Counted from the first letter of the stretch, positions 49,156 to 59,357 are shown. The stretch is DNA of 64,000 nt from JANMDN01 sp031376285 (GCA_031376285.1 JANMDN010000024.1:1-64000); one strand, 5' to 3'. The notes: generated by a model from the letters alone, not told the origin. A program made the numbers and translations.

Positions 49156-49355
49156 TGTCGACGTGCTCGCGCGCCGCAGTCGTGTCCGTGGCTGTGGTTG
49201 GAGTCGCCTTGATGGCGTCGGGAGCGACGCGTACGGGGAACGCCGCTCGGGCGTCGGCGGCGGCCATGTGCGGTAGAGGGAAGGTCGTACGGCAGATCGC
49301 CGGCAGGCGTTCCTTCCTCCCGGCGAAGTTGCGCGCATCCGCCCGGCTGCGCTGA
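49152..49355 (+). CDS. Small putative exported protein
   Basis: ATG 49152 (or 49155) overlaps the previous stop. The N-terminus STCSRAAVVSVAVVGVALMA looks like a signal peptide, but the remaining 30 residues are short and basic. May be the start of a broken gene, since its neighbourhood is full of debris. Confidence 0.35.
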   Translation: MMSTCSRAAVVSVAVVGVALMASGATRTGNAARASAAAMCGRGKVVRQIAGRRSFLPAKLRASARLR

Positions 49356-49428
49356 CGGGCTCTGCCGCTGCGCTGGATCGGGGGCTTGGCGAACCCGTCC
49401 TGCTCCGTCGAAAGGACGGAAACGCCTC

Positions 49429-49698
49429 TTGCCGATTCTTTCCGCGAAGATGCGACGGGTGGTCATCGCCGAGGCGGTGCGCTTCCTGGCTGGCGCCGCC
49501 AAGTGTGTCCCCGCGCCGGGGCAGTCCCAGCAGTCTCGCTCGAATGAGACGACGACCGTCTCCTACGGCGGCGTGAGCGTGACGCGCGAGATGCGGCCGC
49601 CGATTCGCGTCGGTGACCGCGGTTTCTCGGGAGGTGGGGAGGTTACGACCGCGATCGGAGAGAAGTCGGTCAGCACGGCATACGAGTTCTCATCGTGA
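49429..49698 (+). CDS. Hypothetical protein of 89 aa, possibly debris
   Basis: GTG/TTG-type start at 49429 gives MPILSAKMRRVVIAEAVRFL, then QSQQSRSNETTTVSYGGVSV... ending KSVSTAYEFSS. The second half looks like part of a secreted beta protein. No family recognised. Could be a fragment of the same broken locus. Confidence 0.3.
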   Translation: MPILSAKMRRVVIAEAVRFLAGAAKCVPAPGQSQQSRSNETTTVSYGGVSVTREMRPPIRVGDRGFSGGGEVTTAIGEKSVSTAYEFSS

Positions 49699-49759
49699 GA
49701 ACACCAAGGGGGCTGTCGCGACGACGACCTCAGCGAGGGCGAGGCTGCCGTCCCGAGGG

Positions 49760-49798
49760 GGGTAGGGCGGCGAACACCCTACGTGCTACCCTACCATC
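49760..49798 (+). promoter_or_regulatory. Promoter/operator of the second VapBC-like operon
   Basis: GGTAGGG at 49761 faces CCCTAC at 49778 and CCCTACC at 49789. TGCTACCCT (49784-49792) is an extended -10 whose predicted start is exactly the A of ATG 49799. There is no ribosome-binding site. Confidence 0.5.
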
Positions 49799-50035
49799 AT
49801 GCGCAAGACGAGCCTCTATCTCGATGACGCCGACTCTGTGCGCCTGCGCCGACTCGCCGAGCGCGAAGGGCGGTCACACTCCGACGTGATCCGTCGGGCA
49901 CTTGCCGAGTACGAGACCGCTCACCTCGGGGCGAGGGAGTTTGCGATCTTTGCGCTCCCACCGAGTGAAGGGCCAGCAGGACGTTCAATCGCCGACGTCC
50001 CTGACGACGAGCTGCTGGACGGTTTCGGCGAGTGA
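49799..50035 (+). CDS. Ribbon-helix-helix antitoxin
   Basis: A 78-aa protein beginning MRKTSLYLDDADSVRLRRLA, then GRSHSDVIRRALAEYE (CopG/VapB-like). The acidic tail RSIADVPDDELLDGFGE should bind the toxin. Stop overlaps the toxin GTG by four bases. Confidence 0.85.
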   Translation: MRKTSLYLDDADSVRLRRLAEREGRSHSDVIRRALAEYETAHLGAREFAIFALPPSEGPAGRSIADVPDDELLDGFGE

Positions 50036-50457
50036 CGGTCATCGTGGACGCGGCGCCGGTCATCGCGGCTGCCGATCCTGCGGATCGTTTCTGCGAGGCG
50101 GTCCGTGCGCTGCTCACGAGCGAGCCACGCTTGATTATCCCCGCACCCGTCAGCGCCGAGATCGACTACCTGCTTCGCAAGCGCAGTGGAGCTTCCGCGG
50201 CCCGAGCCTTCCTCGATGACATCGCACAGGGTCTCGTGGAGGTCGTCGGACTGACGCCCGGGGAGCATTCGGTGGCCCGCCAGATCGATCAGCAATACGA
50301 CAGCCTCGGTCTCGGACTTGCCGACGCGTCGGTCATCGTCCTCGCCGGTCGGTTCGCAACACATCGTCTCCTCACGTTCGACGAGCGCCATTTCCGAGCG
50401 GTGCGGTCACTCAGCGGTCAGCCGTTCATGTTGCTTCCCTTCGATCGAGACTCGTAG
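50032..50457 (+). CDS. VapC-like PIN-domain toxin
   Basis: A 141-aa PIN nuclease: Asp in VIVDAAPVIAAADP, Glu in IPAPVSAEIDYLL, Asp in GLADASVIVLAGRF and the end LLTFDERHFRAVRSL. All expected acids are present, so it looks active. GTG 50032. Confidence 0.88.
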   Translation: MTVIVDAAPVIAAADPADRFCEAVRALLTSEPRLIIPAPVSAEIDYLLRKRSGASAARAFLDDIAQGLVEVVGLTPGEHSVARQIDQQYDSLGLGLADASVIVLAGRFATHRLLTFDERHFRAVRSLSGQPFMLLPFDRDS

Positions 50458-50487
50458 AGCCCGCGGCCGCCGAATACGCTGGGGCCA

Positions 50488-51249
50488 ATGCTCGGGCTCT
50501 TGCGACCAACGCGGCTCATCGCACTCGCACTCATCGGCGGAGGGATCTTCGGATGGGTCTACTGGAAGCGAATCCACCGCACATCTGAAGTGAGCCAGTC
50601 GGCGGCCGTTGAGGACTTTCGACGCGCGAAGGGAGCTGGGCGGAGCGGTGGGCAGATCCCGCAACCGGGCGTCTATACCTATCGGCAGTCCGGGAGCGAG
50701 CGTGGCTCGTTCGGGCCGCTGGGCATCGACCGCGTGCTGCCCAGGGAGGCGCAGCTCACCATTCGGCCGATGGAGGGTGGCTATCTGAGTCAGCTCGACC
50801 TTGCCAGGGAGCACATCGAGGCGCGCAGGTTCCGCCTGACGTCGGAGGGCACACGCGTCACGTGGATTCGGACGAAGATCGAATTCGCCACGTTCGGCCG
50901 CGACGATCGACGGACCACGAAGCCGCAGCCGCTTGAGACTCCAACGACGTTGACGGTCGGTCGCATCTGGACAGCGAGGTACCGGGCCGGAGATCTTCCC
51001 GTCGCAGCGGTCAGTCGCGTTCTCAGAAAGGAGACGGTCTCCATCGACGGAGCGTCGGTCGACACATTCGTGATCGAGACGCGATCGGTCACCGGCGGCT
51101 CGCATCCCGGCACCGAGACGGACACGACATGGTGGTCGCCTCGCTACCTGTTGCCGATGCGCCTGAAACTCCAACGGAAGATACGCGGCGCCGCGGGCTT
51201 CAGGGTTGACGCGGAACTCTCGCTGACGTCGGCTCGGCCGGCTCGCTAA
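50488..51249 (+). CDS. Membrane-anchored hypothetical protein
   Basis: A 253-aa protein with one N-terminal helix (TRLIALALIGGGIFGWVYWK) and a large beta-rich domain outside (GVYTYRQSGSERGSFGPLGI, TTLTVGRIWTARYRAGDLPV, TTWWSPRYLLPMRLKLQRKI). No family recognised. ATG 50488. Confidence 0.7.
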   Translation: MLGLLRPTRLIALALIGGGIFGWVYWKRIHRTSEVSQSAAVEDFRRAKGAGRSGGQIPQPGVYTYRQSGSERGSFGPLGIDRVLPREAQLTIRPMEGGYLSQLDLAREHIEARRFRLTSEGTRVTWIRTKIEFATFGRDDRRTTKPQPLETPTTLTVGRIWTARYRAGDLPVAAVSRVLRKETVSIDGASVDTFVIETRSVTGGSHPGTETDTTWWSPRYLLPMRLKLQRKIRGAAGFRVDAELSLTSARPAR

Positions 51250-51293
51250 GGCGCCCATCGGCAGGTGGGCTTGCGACCCCCTGCGCCTGCGTC

Positions 51294-51308
51294 ATGCTAG
51301 TCTGCCCG
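51294..51308 (+). promoter_or_regulatory. Extended -10 promoter of rpsL
   Basis: TGCTAGTCTGCCCG: TG before TAGTCT (51298-51303), then the same CCCG discriminator as rpoB and rpmG. No -35 at suitable spacing. Confidence 0.4.
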
Positions 51309-51365
51309 GCGGTCGCTGTCCGGGTGGCCCGATTTCGTACGTCCTCAATGACGGGATTTAGCGCG

Positions 51366-51737
51366 TTGCCGACGATCAATCAGCTCGTACGCAAGGGCCG
51401 CACGCCCAAGGCGTCAAAGACTTCAACACCGGCCCTTCGTGGCGCCCCCCAGAAGCGGGGCGTCTGCACACGTGTGTACACGACCACGCCGAAGAAGCCG
51501 AACTCCGCCCTGCGCAAGGTCTGCCGCGTGCGGCTGACCAACGGGATGGAAGTCACGAGCTACATCCCCGGCGAGGGCCACAACCTCCAGGAGCACTCCG
51601 TCGTGCTTGTGCGTGGCGGCCGCGTGAAGGACCTTCCGGGTGTGCGTTACAAGGTGATCCGTGCCGCGCTCGACACCGCTGGTGTCCGGGACCGCAAGCA
51701 AGCGCGCTCCAAGTACGGCGCGAAGGTGCCGAAGTAA
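51366..51737 (+). CDS. rpsL: Ribosomal protein S12
   Basis: A 123-aa decoding-centre protein. The universal start PTINQLVRKGR follows TTG 51366; an ATG six codons upstream (51348) would add MTGFSA. The streptomycin-region motifs TTPKKPNSALRKV and RGGRVKDLPGVRY are unchanged. Overlaps rpsG by one base (TAATG). Confidence 0.96.
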   Translation: MPTINQLVRKGRTPKASKTSTPALRGAPQKRGVCTRVYTTTPKKPNSALRKVCRVRLTNGMEVTSYIPGEGHNLQEHSVVLVRGGRVKDLPGVRYKVIRAALDTAGVRDRKQARSKYGAKVPK

Positions 51738-52207
51738 TGCCGCGCCGCGCGAATGTCACACGCCGTCCGCTCGACCCGGACCCGATCTACCAGAACCAGC
51801 TGGTCACCCAGCTCATCAATCGCGTGCTCCGCGACGGCAAGAAGTCCGTCGCCGAGCGGACCGTCTACGACGCCCTTGAGCGCATCCGTGACCGCACCGG
51901 ACGCGACCCCGTCGGCGTGATGGAAGAGGCGATCCGCAATGTCACGCCCGTGCTCGAGGTTCGCTCGCGGCGTGTGGGTGGGGCGAACTACCAGGTGCCG
52001 GTCGAGGTTCCGCCGCGCCGTGGTCGGACGCTTGCGATCCGCTGGATCGTCACCTTTTCCCGTTCGCGTCGCGAGAAGCAAATGAGCGAGCGGATCGCCA
52101 ACGAGTTGCTCGACGCGCTCGGCTCACAGGGCGGCGCCTTCAAGCGCAAGGACGACATCTACCGCATGGCCCAGGCCAACAAGGCCTTCGCGCACTACCG
52201 CTGGTAG
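51737..52207 (+). CDS. rpsG: Ribosomal protein S7
   Basis: A 156-aa small-subunit protein: MPRRANVTRRPLDPDPIYQN, INRVLRDGKKSVAERTVYDA and VGGANYQVPVEVPPRRGRTL. Full length. The 116 bases to fusA contain a hairpin GAGCGC CCTG GCGCTC at 52212-52227. Confidence 0.97.
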   Translation: MPRRANVTRRPLDPDPIYQNQLVTQLINRVLRDGKKSVAERTVYDALERIRDRTGRDPVGVMEEAIRNVTPVLEVRSRRVGGANYQVPVEVPPRRGRTLAIRWIVTFSRSRREKQMSERIANELLDALGSQGGAFKRKDDIYRMAQANKAFAHYRW

Positions 52208-52323
52208 ACCCGAGCGCCCTGGCGCTCAGAGTTCCGTGAGGACAGGCGGGGCTCAAGGACGGCCGGCAGGCTGACGAATCAGGCTGCAACAACCGACGAG
52301 ACGAGAACGAGGCGAGGCATCCG

Positions 52324-54420
52324 GTGTCGACGACCATGAAGAAGACTCCGCTCGACCGCACCCGAAACATCGGGATCATGGCTCACATCGATGCGGGCAA
52401 GACGACCACGACAGAACGCATCCTCTACTACACCGGGCGCACGCACCGCATCGGTGAGGTTCACGAGGGCGCCGCCACGATGGACTGGATGGCCCAAGAG
52501 CAAGAGCGCGGCATCACGATCACGAGCGCCGCGACGACCTGCTTCTGGAACGACCACCGCATCAACATCATCGACACCCCCGGGCACGTCGACTTCACGG
52601 TCGAGGTCGAGCGCTCGCTCCGGGTGCTTGACGGAGCGGTGGCGCTCTTTGACTCGGTCGCTGGCGTCGAGCCCCAGAGCGAGACCGTCTGGCGCCAGGC
52701 CGACAAGTACGGCGTTCCCCGCATCGCCTATGTCAACAAGATGGACCGCATCGGCGCCGACTTCACCCGCTCGGTCCAGACGATGGTCGAGCGCCTTGGC
52801 GCGAATGCCGTTCCCGTCCAGCTTCCGATCGGAGCCGAAGGCGACTTCGCCGGGATCATCGACCTCGTCAAGATGACGGCGATCACCTATGGCGACGACC
52901 TCGGAACGGATGTCGTCGAAGGGCCCATTCCGGACGCCCTTGCGGCCGAGGCTGCCGTCGCCCACGCGACGCTCGTCGAGAACCTCATCAACTACGATGA
53001 CGAACTCGCCGAGCTCTACCTCGAGGGCGCCGAGATCTCCCCAGAGCGCCTCCGCGCCGGGATTCGCCGGGCCGTCGTCGCGGGCGCCGGGTTCACGCCT
53101 GTGCTCTGCGGTTCCTCGTTCAAGAACAAGGGTGTACAGCCGCTCCTCGATGCGGTCATCGATTTTCTCCCATCTCCGCTCGACGTGAAGCCCGCCGAGG
53201 GCATCAACCCGAATAACGACGAGGTGATCGAGCGAACGGCCGATCCGAACGGACCGTTTGCCGCGCTCGCGTTCAAGGTCATGAGTGACCCGTATGTCGG
53301 CCGTCTGACATACCTCCGTGTCTACTCCGGCTCACTCTCGACGGGGTCGGCGGTCTCGAATGCCACGAAGGACCGCAAGGAGCGTGTCGGACGCCTTCTC
53401 ATGATGCACGCGAACCACCGCGAGGACATCGACGCCGTCTCCGCCGGCGACATCGTCGCGGCCGTCGGCCTCAAGTCGACCACGACCGGCGACACACTCT
53501 GCGATAGCAACAGCCCAATCGTCCTCGAGCGCATGACCTTCCCCGAGCCGGTCATCGACGTCGCGATCGAGCCGAAGACCAAGGTTGACCAGGAAAAGCT
53601 CTCCACCGGCCTCCAGCGACTCTCGGAGGAAGACCCGACCTTCAGGGTCCGCACCGACGAGGAGACGGGCCAGACCCTCATCGCCGGTATGGGTGAGCTT
53701 CACCTCGAGATCATCGTCGACCGTCTCCGCCGCGAGTTCGCGGTCGAGGCCAATGTCGGTCAGCCACAGGTGGCCTACCGCGAAACGATCCGCAAGCGCG
53801 TCGACAAGGTCGAAGGCCGCTTCATTCGCCAGACCGGTGGTCGCGGCCAGTTCGGGCACGTCTACATCTCGATGGAGCCGAACGAAGCCGGCAAGGGCTT
53901 CGAGTTCACCAGCAAGGTCGTCGGCGGCACGATTCCCAAGGAGTACGTGCCCGCGGTCGAGCAGGGGATTCGCGAGGCCCTCGAGGGCGGCATCAGTGCC
54001 GGGTACCCGATGGTCGACGTCAAGGTCCAGCTGATCGACGGTTCCTATCATGAGGTCGACTCTTCGGAGATGGCCTTTAAGATCGCCGGCTCGATGGCGG
54101 CCAAAGAGGCGGCCCGCCGGGCGAGCCCCGCAATCCTCGAGCCGATGATGGCCGTCGAGGTCGTCGCCCCGAAGGAGTTCATCGGCGCGGTCGTCGGCGA
54201 CCTGAATGGGCGCCGAGGACGGATCAACGGGATGGAGGAGCGCGGCGTCGACGGCACCGTGCGTGCCCATGTGCCGCTCAAGGAGATGTTCGGTTACGCG
54301 ACGAGCATCCGGTCGGCGACACAGGGACGGGCGAACTTCACGATGCAGTTCGACCACTACTCCGAGGTTCCGAAGACGATCGCCGACGAGATCATCAAGC
54401 GCCGCACCGGCGAGGGGTAA
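52324..54420 (+). CDS. fusA: Elongation factor G
   Basis: A 698-aa translocation GTPase. GTP-binding motifs AHIDAGKTTT, ERGITITSAATTCFW, DTPGHVDF and NKMDR are in place; domains III-V follow (GELHLEIIVDRLRREF, YPMVDVKVQLIDGSYHEVDS). GTG 52324, or ATG 52336. Tuf normally follows; here another gene intervenes. Confidence 0.98.
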   Translation: MSTTMKKTPLDRTRNIGIMAHIDAGKTTTTERILYYTGRTHRIGEVHEGAATMDWMAQEQERGITITSAATTCFWNDHRINIIDTPGHVDFTVEVERSLRVLDGAVALFDSVAGVEPQSETVWRQADKYGVPRIAYVNKMDRIGADFTRSVQTMVERLGANAVPVQLPIGAEGDFAGIIDLVKMTAITYGDDLGTDVVEGPIPDALAAEAAVAHATLVENLINYDDELAELYLEGAEISPERLRAGIRRAVVAGAGFTPVLCGSSFKNKGVQPLLDAVIDFLPSPLDVKPAEGINPNNDEVIERTADPNGPFAALAFKVMSDPYVGRLTYLRVYSGSLSTGSAVSNATKDRKERVGRLLMMHANHREDIDAVSAGDIVAAVGLKSTTTGDTLCDSNSPIVLERMTFPEPVIDVAIEPKTKVDQEKLSTGLQRLSEEDPTFRVRTDEETGQTLIAGMGELHLEIIVDRLRREFAVEANVGQPQVAYRETIRKRVDKVEGRFIRQTGGRGQFGHVYISMEPNEAGKGFEFTSKVVGGTIPKEYVPAVEQGIREALEGGISAGYPMVDVKVQLIDGSYHEVDSSEMAFKIAGSMAAKEAARRASPAILEPMMAVEVVAPKEFIGAVVGDLNGRRGRINGMEERGVDGTVRAHVPLKEMFGYATSIRSATQGRANFTMQFDHYSEVPKTIADEIIKRRTGEG

Positions 54421-54431
54421 AAACTCCCGGA

Positions 54432-54456
54432 CGTTGCGTTGCGTTGCGTTGCGTTG
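54432..54456. repeat. Five tandem copies of CGTTG
   Basis: CGTTG is repeated five times without change just after fusA and runs into the REP-like element. Such pentamer runs are prone to slippage. Confidence 0.8.
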
Positions 54457-54530
54457 TGTCAGGCACCACCGCTACGGCGCGCAATCGTCTCGGTGGAGCA
54501 GGTGCCTGACACCAGCAGGTGCCTGAAACC
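54456..54530. repeat. REP-like palindromic element, copy C
   Basis: GTGTCAGGCACC (54456) and GAGCAGGTGCCTGACACC (54496-54513) are outer inverted ends of a short unit of about 58 bases; AGCAGGTGCCTGAAACC repeats the right end once more. It separates fusA from the convergent epimerase-like gene. Confidence 0.75.
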
Positions 54531-54544
54531 GCTGGTGCCGCTGC

Positions 54545-55822
54545 CTACCCCGTGCTTGCAGAGTTCGAGGTCGGAAGAGGCGCTCCGCCGGGGCACTCGA
54601 GGTTCAGCTTGCGGACGTAGCCCTGCCAGCGCACCGCGAAGTGAGCGAACGTCTGCCCGGGGAAGTCGGCGTCCAGCCGGCGCAGCAGGGCGATGTGGTA
54701 GCAGTGGTAGTTGAGGTCGGCGACCTTCGTCCGCCAGGCATACCCGGGCGTCAGCAGGCCGTAGAGGCTCCACTGCCCGGTGTCGTGCGCAGGGATGTAG
54801 CGCTTCAGCGACACGAGCCCCTCATCGACCAAACGGCGCGCGAGGTTCTTGGCCTGCGCAACCTCGATCGGTGGGGGGTCGTAGGCGGCCTCCGGACGCG
54901 GCGGCGGGAGTTTGGGCCGACCCAGGACCTCCGAGGTCCGCTCGAGGTCGAGCAGGGTGACCATGAACCCGTTCAGCGCGGCGCCCTTCCACGGGTTCGC
55001 GTCCGGGTAGGCGCGCTCGACGTACCAGGGCGTCAGCGGTTGGCTCTCCGGGTAGGACACGAGGCTGACGCCGCCGCCGTCGTCGACGGGGACGGTCAAC
55101 GTACGAAGTGCGGCAAGCGACCCCCGAGCGTAGGCCGGGTCACCGGTCTGTCGATATGCCTGGCCGAAGAGGAGCGATGCCCGTGCCTGACCCATGGCCG
55201 ACACCCCAGGGCGCATCGCGTTTCGGTTGTCGGCCACGTCGTAGTACTCCCAGACGCGGAACTCACTCCCGCCGACCTGGCGGCGTACCCCCATGCGGAG
55301 CATTGTCCGCGCGAGCCGAGGGTTCGAGACATTCTTGTTCAGTCCTCGCCACCGGCCGATCGTCGCGACCGGGTTGACCATGAAGCCGTGAAACTCGCGG
55401 TAGGTCGAGATCACCCCGTCAGGGTCGCGGAGCACCACCCGCTGGCTGGGAGACGGGTACCGCGCGAACCACCACGCGTTCACACGAATGGCGCGGCCAA
55501 CCGTCGCGCGCCTCCCGTCGGGCTGTCCGGCGCCACCGAAGCGCCGATCAAGGCGCAGCACCCACGCGATGTCGGCATGTTGCTTGGACCCCGCTGCGCT
55601 CGCCGCAAGGCGCTGGCGAAGGATCGCACGCCCTGCCGCAGTCGTCGGGAGTGTGCCTTTGGGAATCGCGGAACTCGGCGAGCGAGGGGTCTGCTGGACT
55701 TGAAGCGTCGCCCCGGCCGCCTGCGAGGCAGCGGCAAGCAATGCGCACGCTACGATCGACGCGGCCGAGCGCAGTGATGTTTCCCGGGTAATCACCGCCT
55801 GGCAGTTTGCAGGTTCCAACAT
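54545..55822 (-). CDS. Secreted D-glucuronyl C5-epimerase-like protein
   Basis: A 425-aa exported protein whose C-terminal half has the pattern of D-glucuronyl C5-epimerases: NPWKGAALNGFMVTLLDLER, HDTGQWSLYGLLTPG and YHCYHIALLRRLDADFPGQT. These fold into alpha/alpha barrels and, in animals, epimerise heparan sulfate; bacterial relatives may act on uronate polysaccharides. A signal-like helix (SLRSAASIVACALLAAASQA) lies near residues 16-35. ATG 55822 is the listed start; GTG 55795 is equally possible. It is inserted between fusA and tuf on the opposite strand. Confidence 0.78.
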   Translation of the reverse strand: MLEPANCQAVITRETSLRSAASIVACALLAAASQAAGATLQVQQTPRSPSSAIPKGTLPTTAAGRAILRQRLAASAAGSKQHADIAWVLRLDRRFGGAGQPDGRRATVGRAIRVNAWWFARYPSPSQRVVLRDPDGVISTYREFHGFMVNPVATIGRWRGLNKNVSNPRLARTMLRMGVRRQVGGSEFRVWEYYDVADNRNAMRPGVSAMGQARASLLFGQAYRQTGDPAYARGSLAALRTLTVPVDDGGGVSLVSYPESQPLTPWYVERAYPDANPWKGAALNGFMVTLLDLERTSEVLGRPKLPPPRPEAAYDPPPIEVAQAKNLARRLVDEGLVSLKRYIPAHDTGQWSLYGLLTPGYAWRTKVADLNYHCYHIALLRRLDADFPGQTFAHFAVRWQGYVRKLNLECPGGAPLPTSNSASTG

Positions 55823-55900
55823 CCCGCGGTCAAATCGGTAGGTTCCAGGAGGGGGTGCTCAAGCGCCTCGGGAGGCAGTCTGCGGGTCGCAAACTCCTCC

Positions 55901-55928
55901 TTGCCTGGGTCTCGTGGTCTGCTACGAT
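55901..55928 (+). promoter_or_regulatory. Promoter of tuf
   Basis: TTGCCT (55901-55906), 16 bases, TACGAT (55923-55928) preceded by TG one base upstream, then a CCCCCGG discriminator. Confidence 0.5.
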
Positions 55929-56072
55929 CCCCCGGCTTCACGGGGCGCCAGCCGCCGTGCGCGGTCTTGGCTGCTTGCCAGGCCGCAACGTGTAGCAACA
56001 GACGAAACACTCGGCCGTCGCGCGCCCGGGCGACAGCACGGCCACCACCACCGCCCGCTAGAGGAGCGTTCG

Positions 56073-57263
<1,191 letters not shown>

Positions 57264-57278
57264 TAGCGCCGAAGTACG

Positions 57279-57314
57279 GCCCCGTCTCCCAAAGGAGACG
57301 GGGCCTCTTTTTTC
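57279..57314 (+). terminator. Rho-independent terminator after tuf
   Basis: GGCCCCGTCTCC, loop CAAA, GGAGACGGGGCC, then CTCTTTTTT. Perfect 12-base stem. It separates tuf from the S10 operon. Confidence 0.92.
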
Positions 57315-57341
57315 CCCGAGGAGATCAGGAAGCGGGCGGTA

Positions 57342-57656
57342 GTGGCAGACCAGAACAGAATCCGAATCCGGCTCAAGGCCTATGACCATGAGCTGATCGA
57401 CAAGAGCGCGGCCTCCATCGTGGATACCGCGCAGCGCTCTGGTGCGACCATCTCCGGTCCCGTGCCGTTGCCGACTGAGAAGAACGTCTACTGCGTGATC
57501 AAGGGCCCCTTCAAAGACAAGGACGCCCGCGAGCACTTCGAGATCCGCACGCACAAGCGACTGATCGACATCCATTCGTGGACCCCCCGCACGGCCGAGG
57601 CCCTTGAGCGCCTCGATCTCCCCGCGGGCGTCCACATCGAAATCAAGATCGCGTAG
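57342..57656 (+). CDS. rpsJ: Ribosomal protein S10
   Basis: A 104-aa protein, also the NusE antitermination partner: RIRIRLKAYDHELIDKSAAS, THKRLIDIHSWTPRTAEALE. GTG start. First gene of the S10 operon; with a terminator just upstream, the promoter must lie within 57,315-57,341 or transcription reads through. Confidence 0.97.
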   Translation: MADQNRIRIRLKAYDHELIDKSAASIVDTAQRSGATISGPVPLPTEKNVYCVIKGPFKDKDAREHFEIRTHKRLIDIHSWTPRTAEALERLDLPAGVHIEIKIA

Positions 57657-57664
57657 GAAACGTC

Positions 57665-58285
57665 GTGCCAGCAATTATTGGACGCAAGCTGGGCATGACC
57701 CAGATCTTCGCGGAGGACGGCGCCCGGGTGCCGATCACCGTGGTCGAGGCTGGTCCTTGCCACGTCGTCCAGATCAAGACCGACGAGGTCGACGGCTACC
57801 GCGCGATCCAGCTTGGGTTTGGGTTGTCAAAGCCCAAGCACGTGAACTCCCCGGAGCGCGGCCACCTGAAGAAGGCGGGTGCCCCGCCGCTTCGCCACCT
57901 GGTCGAGTTCGACATCACGGACTTCGAGCAGGAGCTCGAGGTCGGCGACGTCGTCACGGTCGATCAGTTCGAGCCCGGCCAGATCGTCAAGGTCGTTGGT
58001 ACCTCGAAGGGCAAGGGCTATCAGGGCACGATCAAGCGCCACAACTTCTCGCGCGGCCCTGTGACCCACGGCTCGCACAATGTTCGTGGACCAGGTTCGA
58101 TCGGCGCCGCGGCGTACCCGTCGCGCGTGTTCAAGGGTATGCGGATGAGTGGCCACATGGGCGCGCGCCGCATCACTCAGCTGGGCCTGCAGATCATCGA
58201 CGCCGACCCTTCGCGCAACGTGCTGCTGATCAAGGGCGCCGTACCCGGTGCCGTCAACGGGCTCGTGATCGTGAGGCCTGGCTGA
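57665..58285 (+). CDS. rplC: Ribosomal protein L3
   Basis: A 206-aa early-assembly protein: IIGRKLGMTQIFAEDGARVP, GTSKGKGYQGTIKRHNFSRG, VTHGSHN and GARRITQLGL. GTG 57665. Its stop overlaps the L4 ATG by one base. Confidence 0.97.
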   Translation: MPAIIGRKLGMTQIFAEDGARVPITVVEAGPCHVVQIKTDEVDGYRAIQLGFGLSKPKHVNSPERGHLKKAGAPPLRHLVEFDITDFEQELEVGDVVTVDQFEPGQIVKVVGTSKGKGYQGTIKRHNFSRGPVTHGSHNVRGPGSIGAAAYPSRVFKGMRMSGHMGARRITQLGLQIIDADPSRNVLLIKGAVPGAVNGLVIVRPG

Positions 58286-59043
58286 TGTCCGCGCACGTCG
58301 TCGATGCGGCTGGCGCAGCCGTCGGAGTCTGGGTCCCCTCAGGTCCGATCGCCGAGCAGGCCATCAAGCCGCACCTGATCCATGAGACCGTGATCGCCGA
58401 GCTGGCCTGGCGCCGAGCGGGCACCCACTCGACACTGACCCGTGGGCTGGTCCGCGGTGGTGGCCGTAAGCCCTGGCGCCAGAAGGGCACGGGTCGTGCC
58501 CGTCAAGGCTCCATCCGCTCTCCCCAGTGGACCGGCGGTGGCATCGTCTTCGGACCGACCCCGCGAAGCTATGGCGGCAAGGTCAACCGAAAGGCTCGCG
58601 CCCAGGCATTCCGCTCGGCACTGCGTGCTCATGTCGAGCGCGGATCGATCGCGATCATGGAGACGACCGGTTGGGACGCGCCGTCGACCAAGCTGGCTGC
58701 GGCCTTCGCCGCGGGCCTTCCCGAGATCATGCGTGTTCGCCCACTGCTCTTCGTTGTCTCGGACATCCACGGCGTTGACGCGTTGTCGTTTCGCAACCTC
58801 GCCGACACGTACGTGCTCGCGGCCGCTGAGCTCGAGACCGTCGACGTGATGGCAGCCCGCGTGATGGTTGTCGAGCGGAGCGTCTGGGAGCGTTGGTGCG
58901 GTGGCGACATCGAGGTCGCCGCAGTCGAAGTGCCGAAGAAGCCGCGCCCAAAGGCCAAGAAGGTGGAGGAGCCGGTCGCAGGTAGCACCGAGCCGTCCGT
59001 TGCTCCCGAGACCTCTGACGAGCCGAAAGAGGAGACCTCGTGA
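58285..59043 (+). CDS. rplD: Ribosomal protein L4 with C-terminal extension
   Basis: A 252-aa protein. The core motif RGGGRKPWRQKGTGRARQGS and the loop WTGGGIVFGPTPRSY are standard, and the fold ends near residue 210. About 40 further residues, rich in Pro, Lys and Glu (KKPRPKAKKVEEPVAGSTEP and more), form an unusual disordered tail. Stop overlaps rplW (GTGA). Confidence 0.96.
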   Translation: MSAHVVDAAGAAVGVWVPSGPIAEQAIKPHLIHETVIAELAWRRAGTHSTLTRGLVRGGGRKPWRQKGTGRARQGSIRSPQWTGGGIVFGPTPRSYGGKVNRKARAQAFRSALRAHVERGSIAIMETTGWDAPSTKLAAAFAAGLPEIMRVRPLLFVVSDIHGVDALSFRNLADTYVLAAAELETVDVMAARVMVVERSVWERWCGGDIEVAAVEVPKKPRPKAKKVEEPVAGSTEPSVAPETSDEPKEETS

Positions 59044-59357
59044 GCGCAGCCCGCGAAGACGTTCGTCGCGCGATCATCACCCCCGTGATCTCAGAGAAGT
59101 CGTTCACGGTCGCCGGTCGCCACAACCAATACACCTTCCGTGTCCTCCAGGACGCACACAAGATCGAGATTCGCCAGGCCGTTGAAGAGCTCTTCAACGT
59201 GACGGTGACGAAGGTCCGCACGGTCAGCGTGCCGGCGAAGCCGAAGCGCCGCGGCCCAAGCCGCGGAATCCGGCCGGGATGGAAGAAGGCGATCATCGAG
59301 TTGAAGGCCGGCGACAAAATCGAACTGTTCGAGACCGCAGGGGTGGAGGGCGCGTAA
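59040..59357 (+). CDS. rplW: Ribosomal protein L23
   Basis: A 105-aa exit-tunnel protein, docking site for trigger factor and SRP: IITPVISEKSFTVAGRHNQY, AVEELFNVTVTKVRTVSVP. GTG 59040 overlaps L4; stop overlaps L2 by one base. Confidence 0.96.
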   Translation: MSAAREDVRRAIITPVISEKSFTVAGRHNQYTFRVLQDAHKIEIRQAVEELFNVTVTKVRTVSVPAKPKRRGPSRGIRPGWKKAIIELKAGDKIELFETAGVEGA

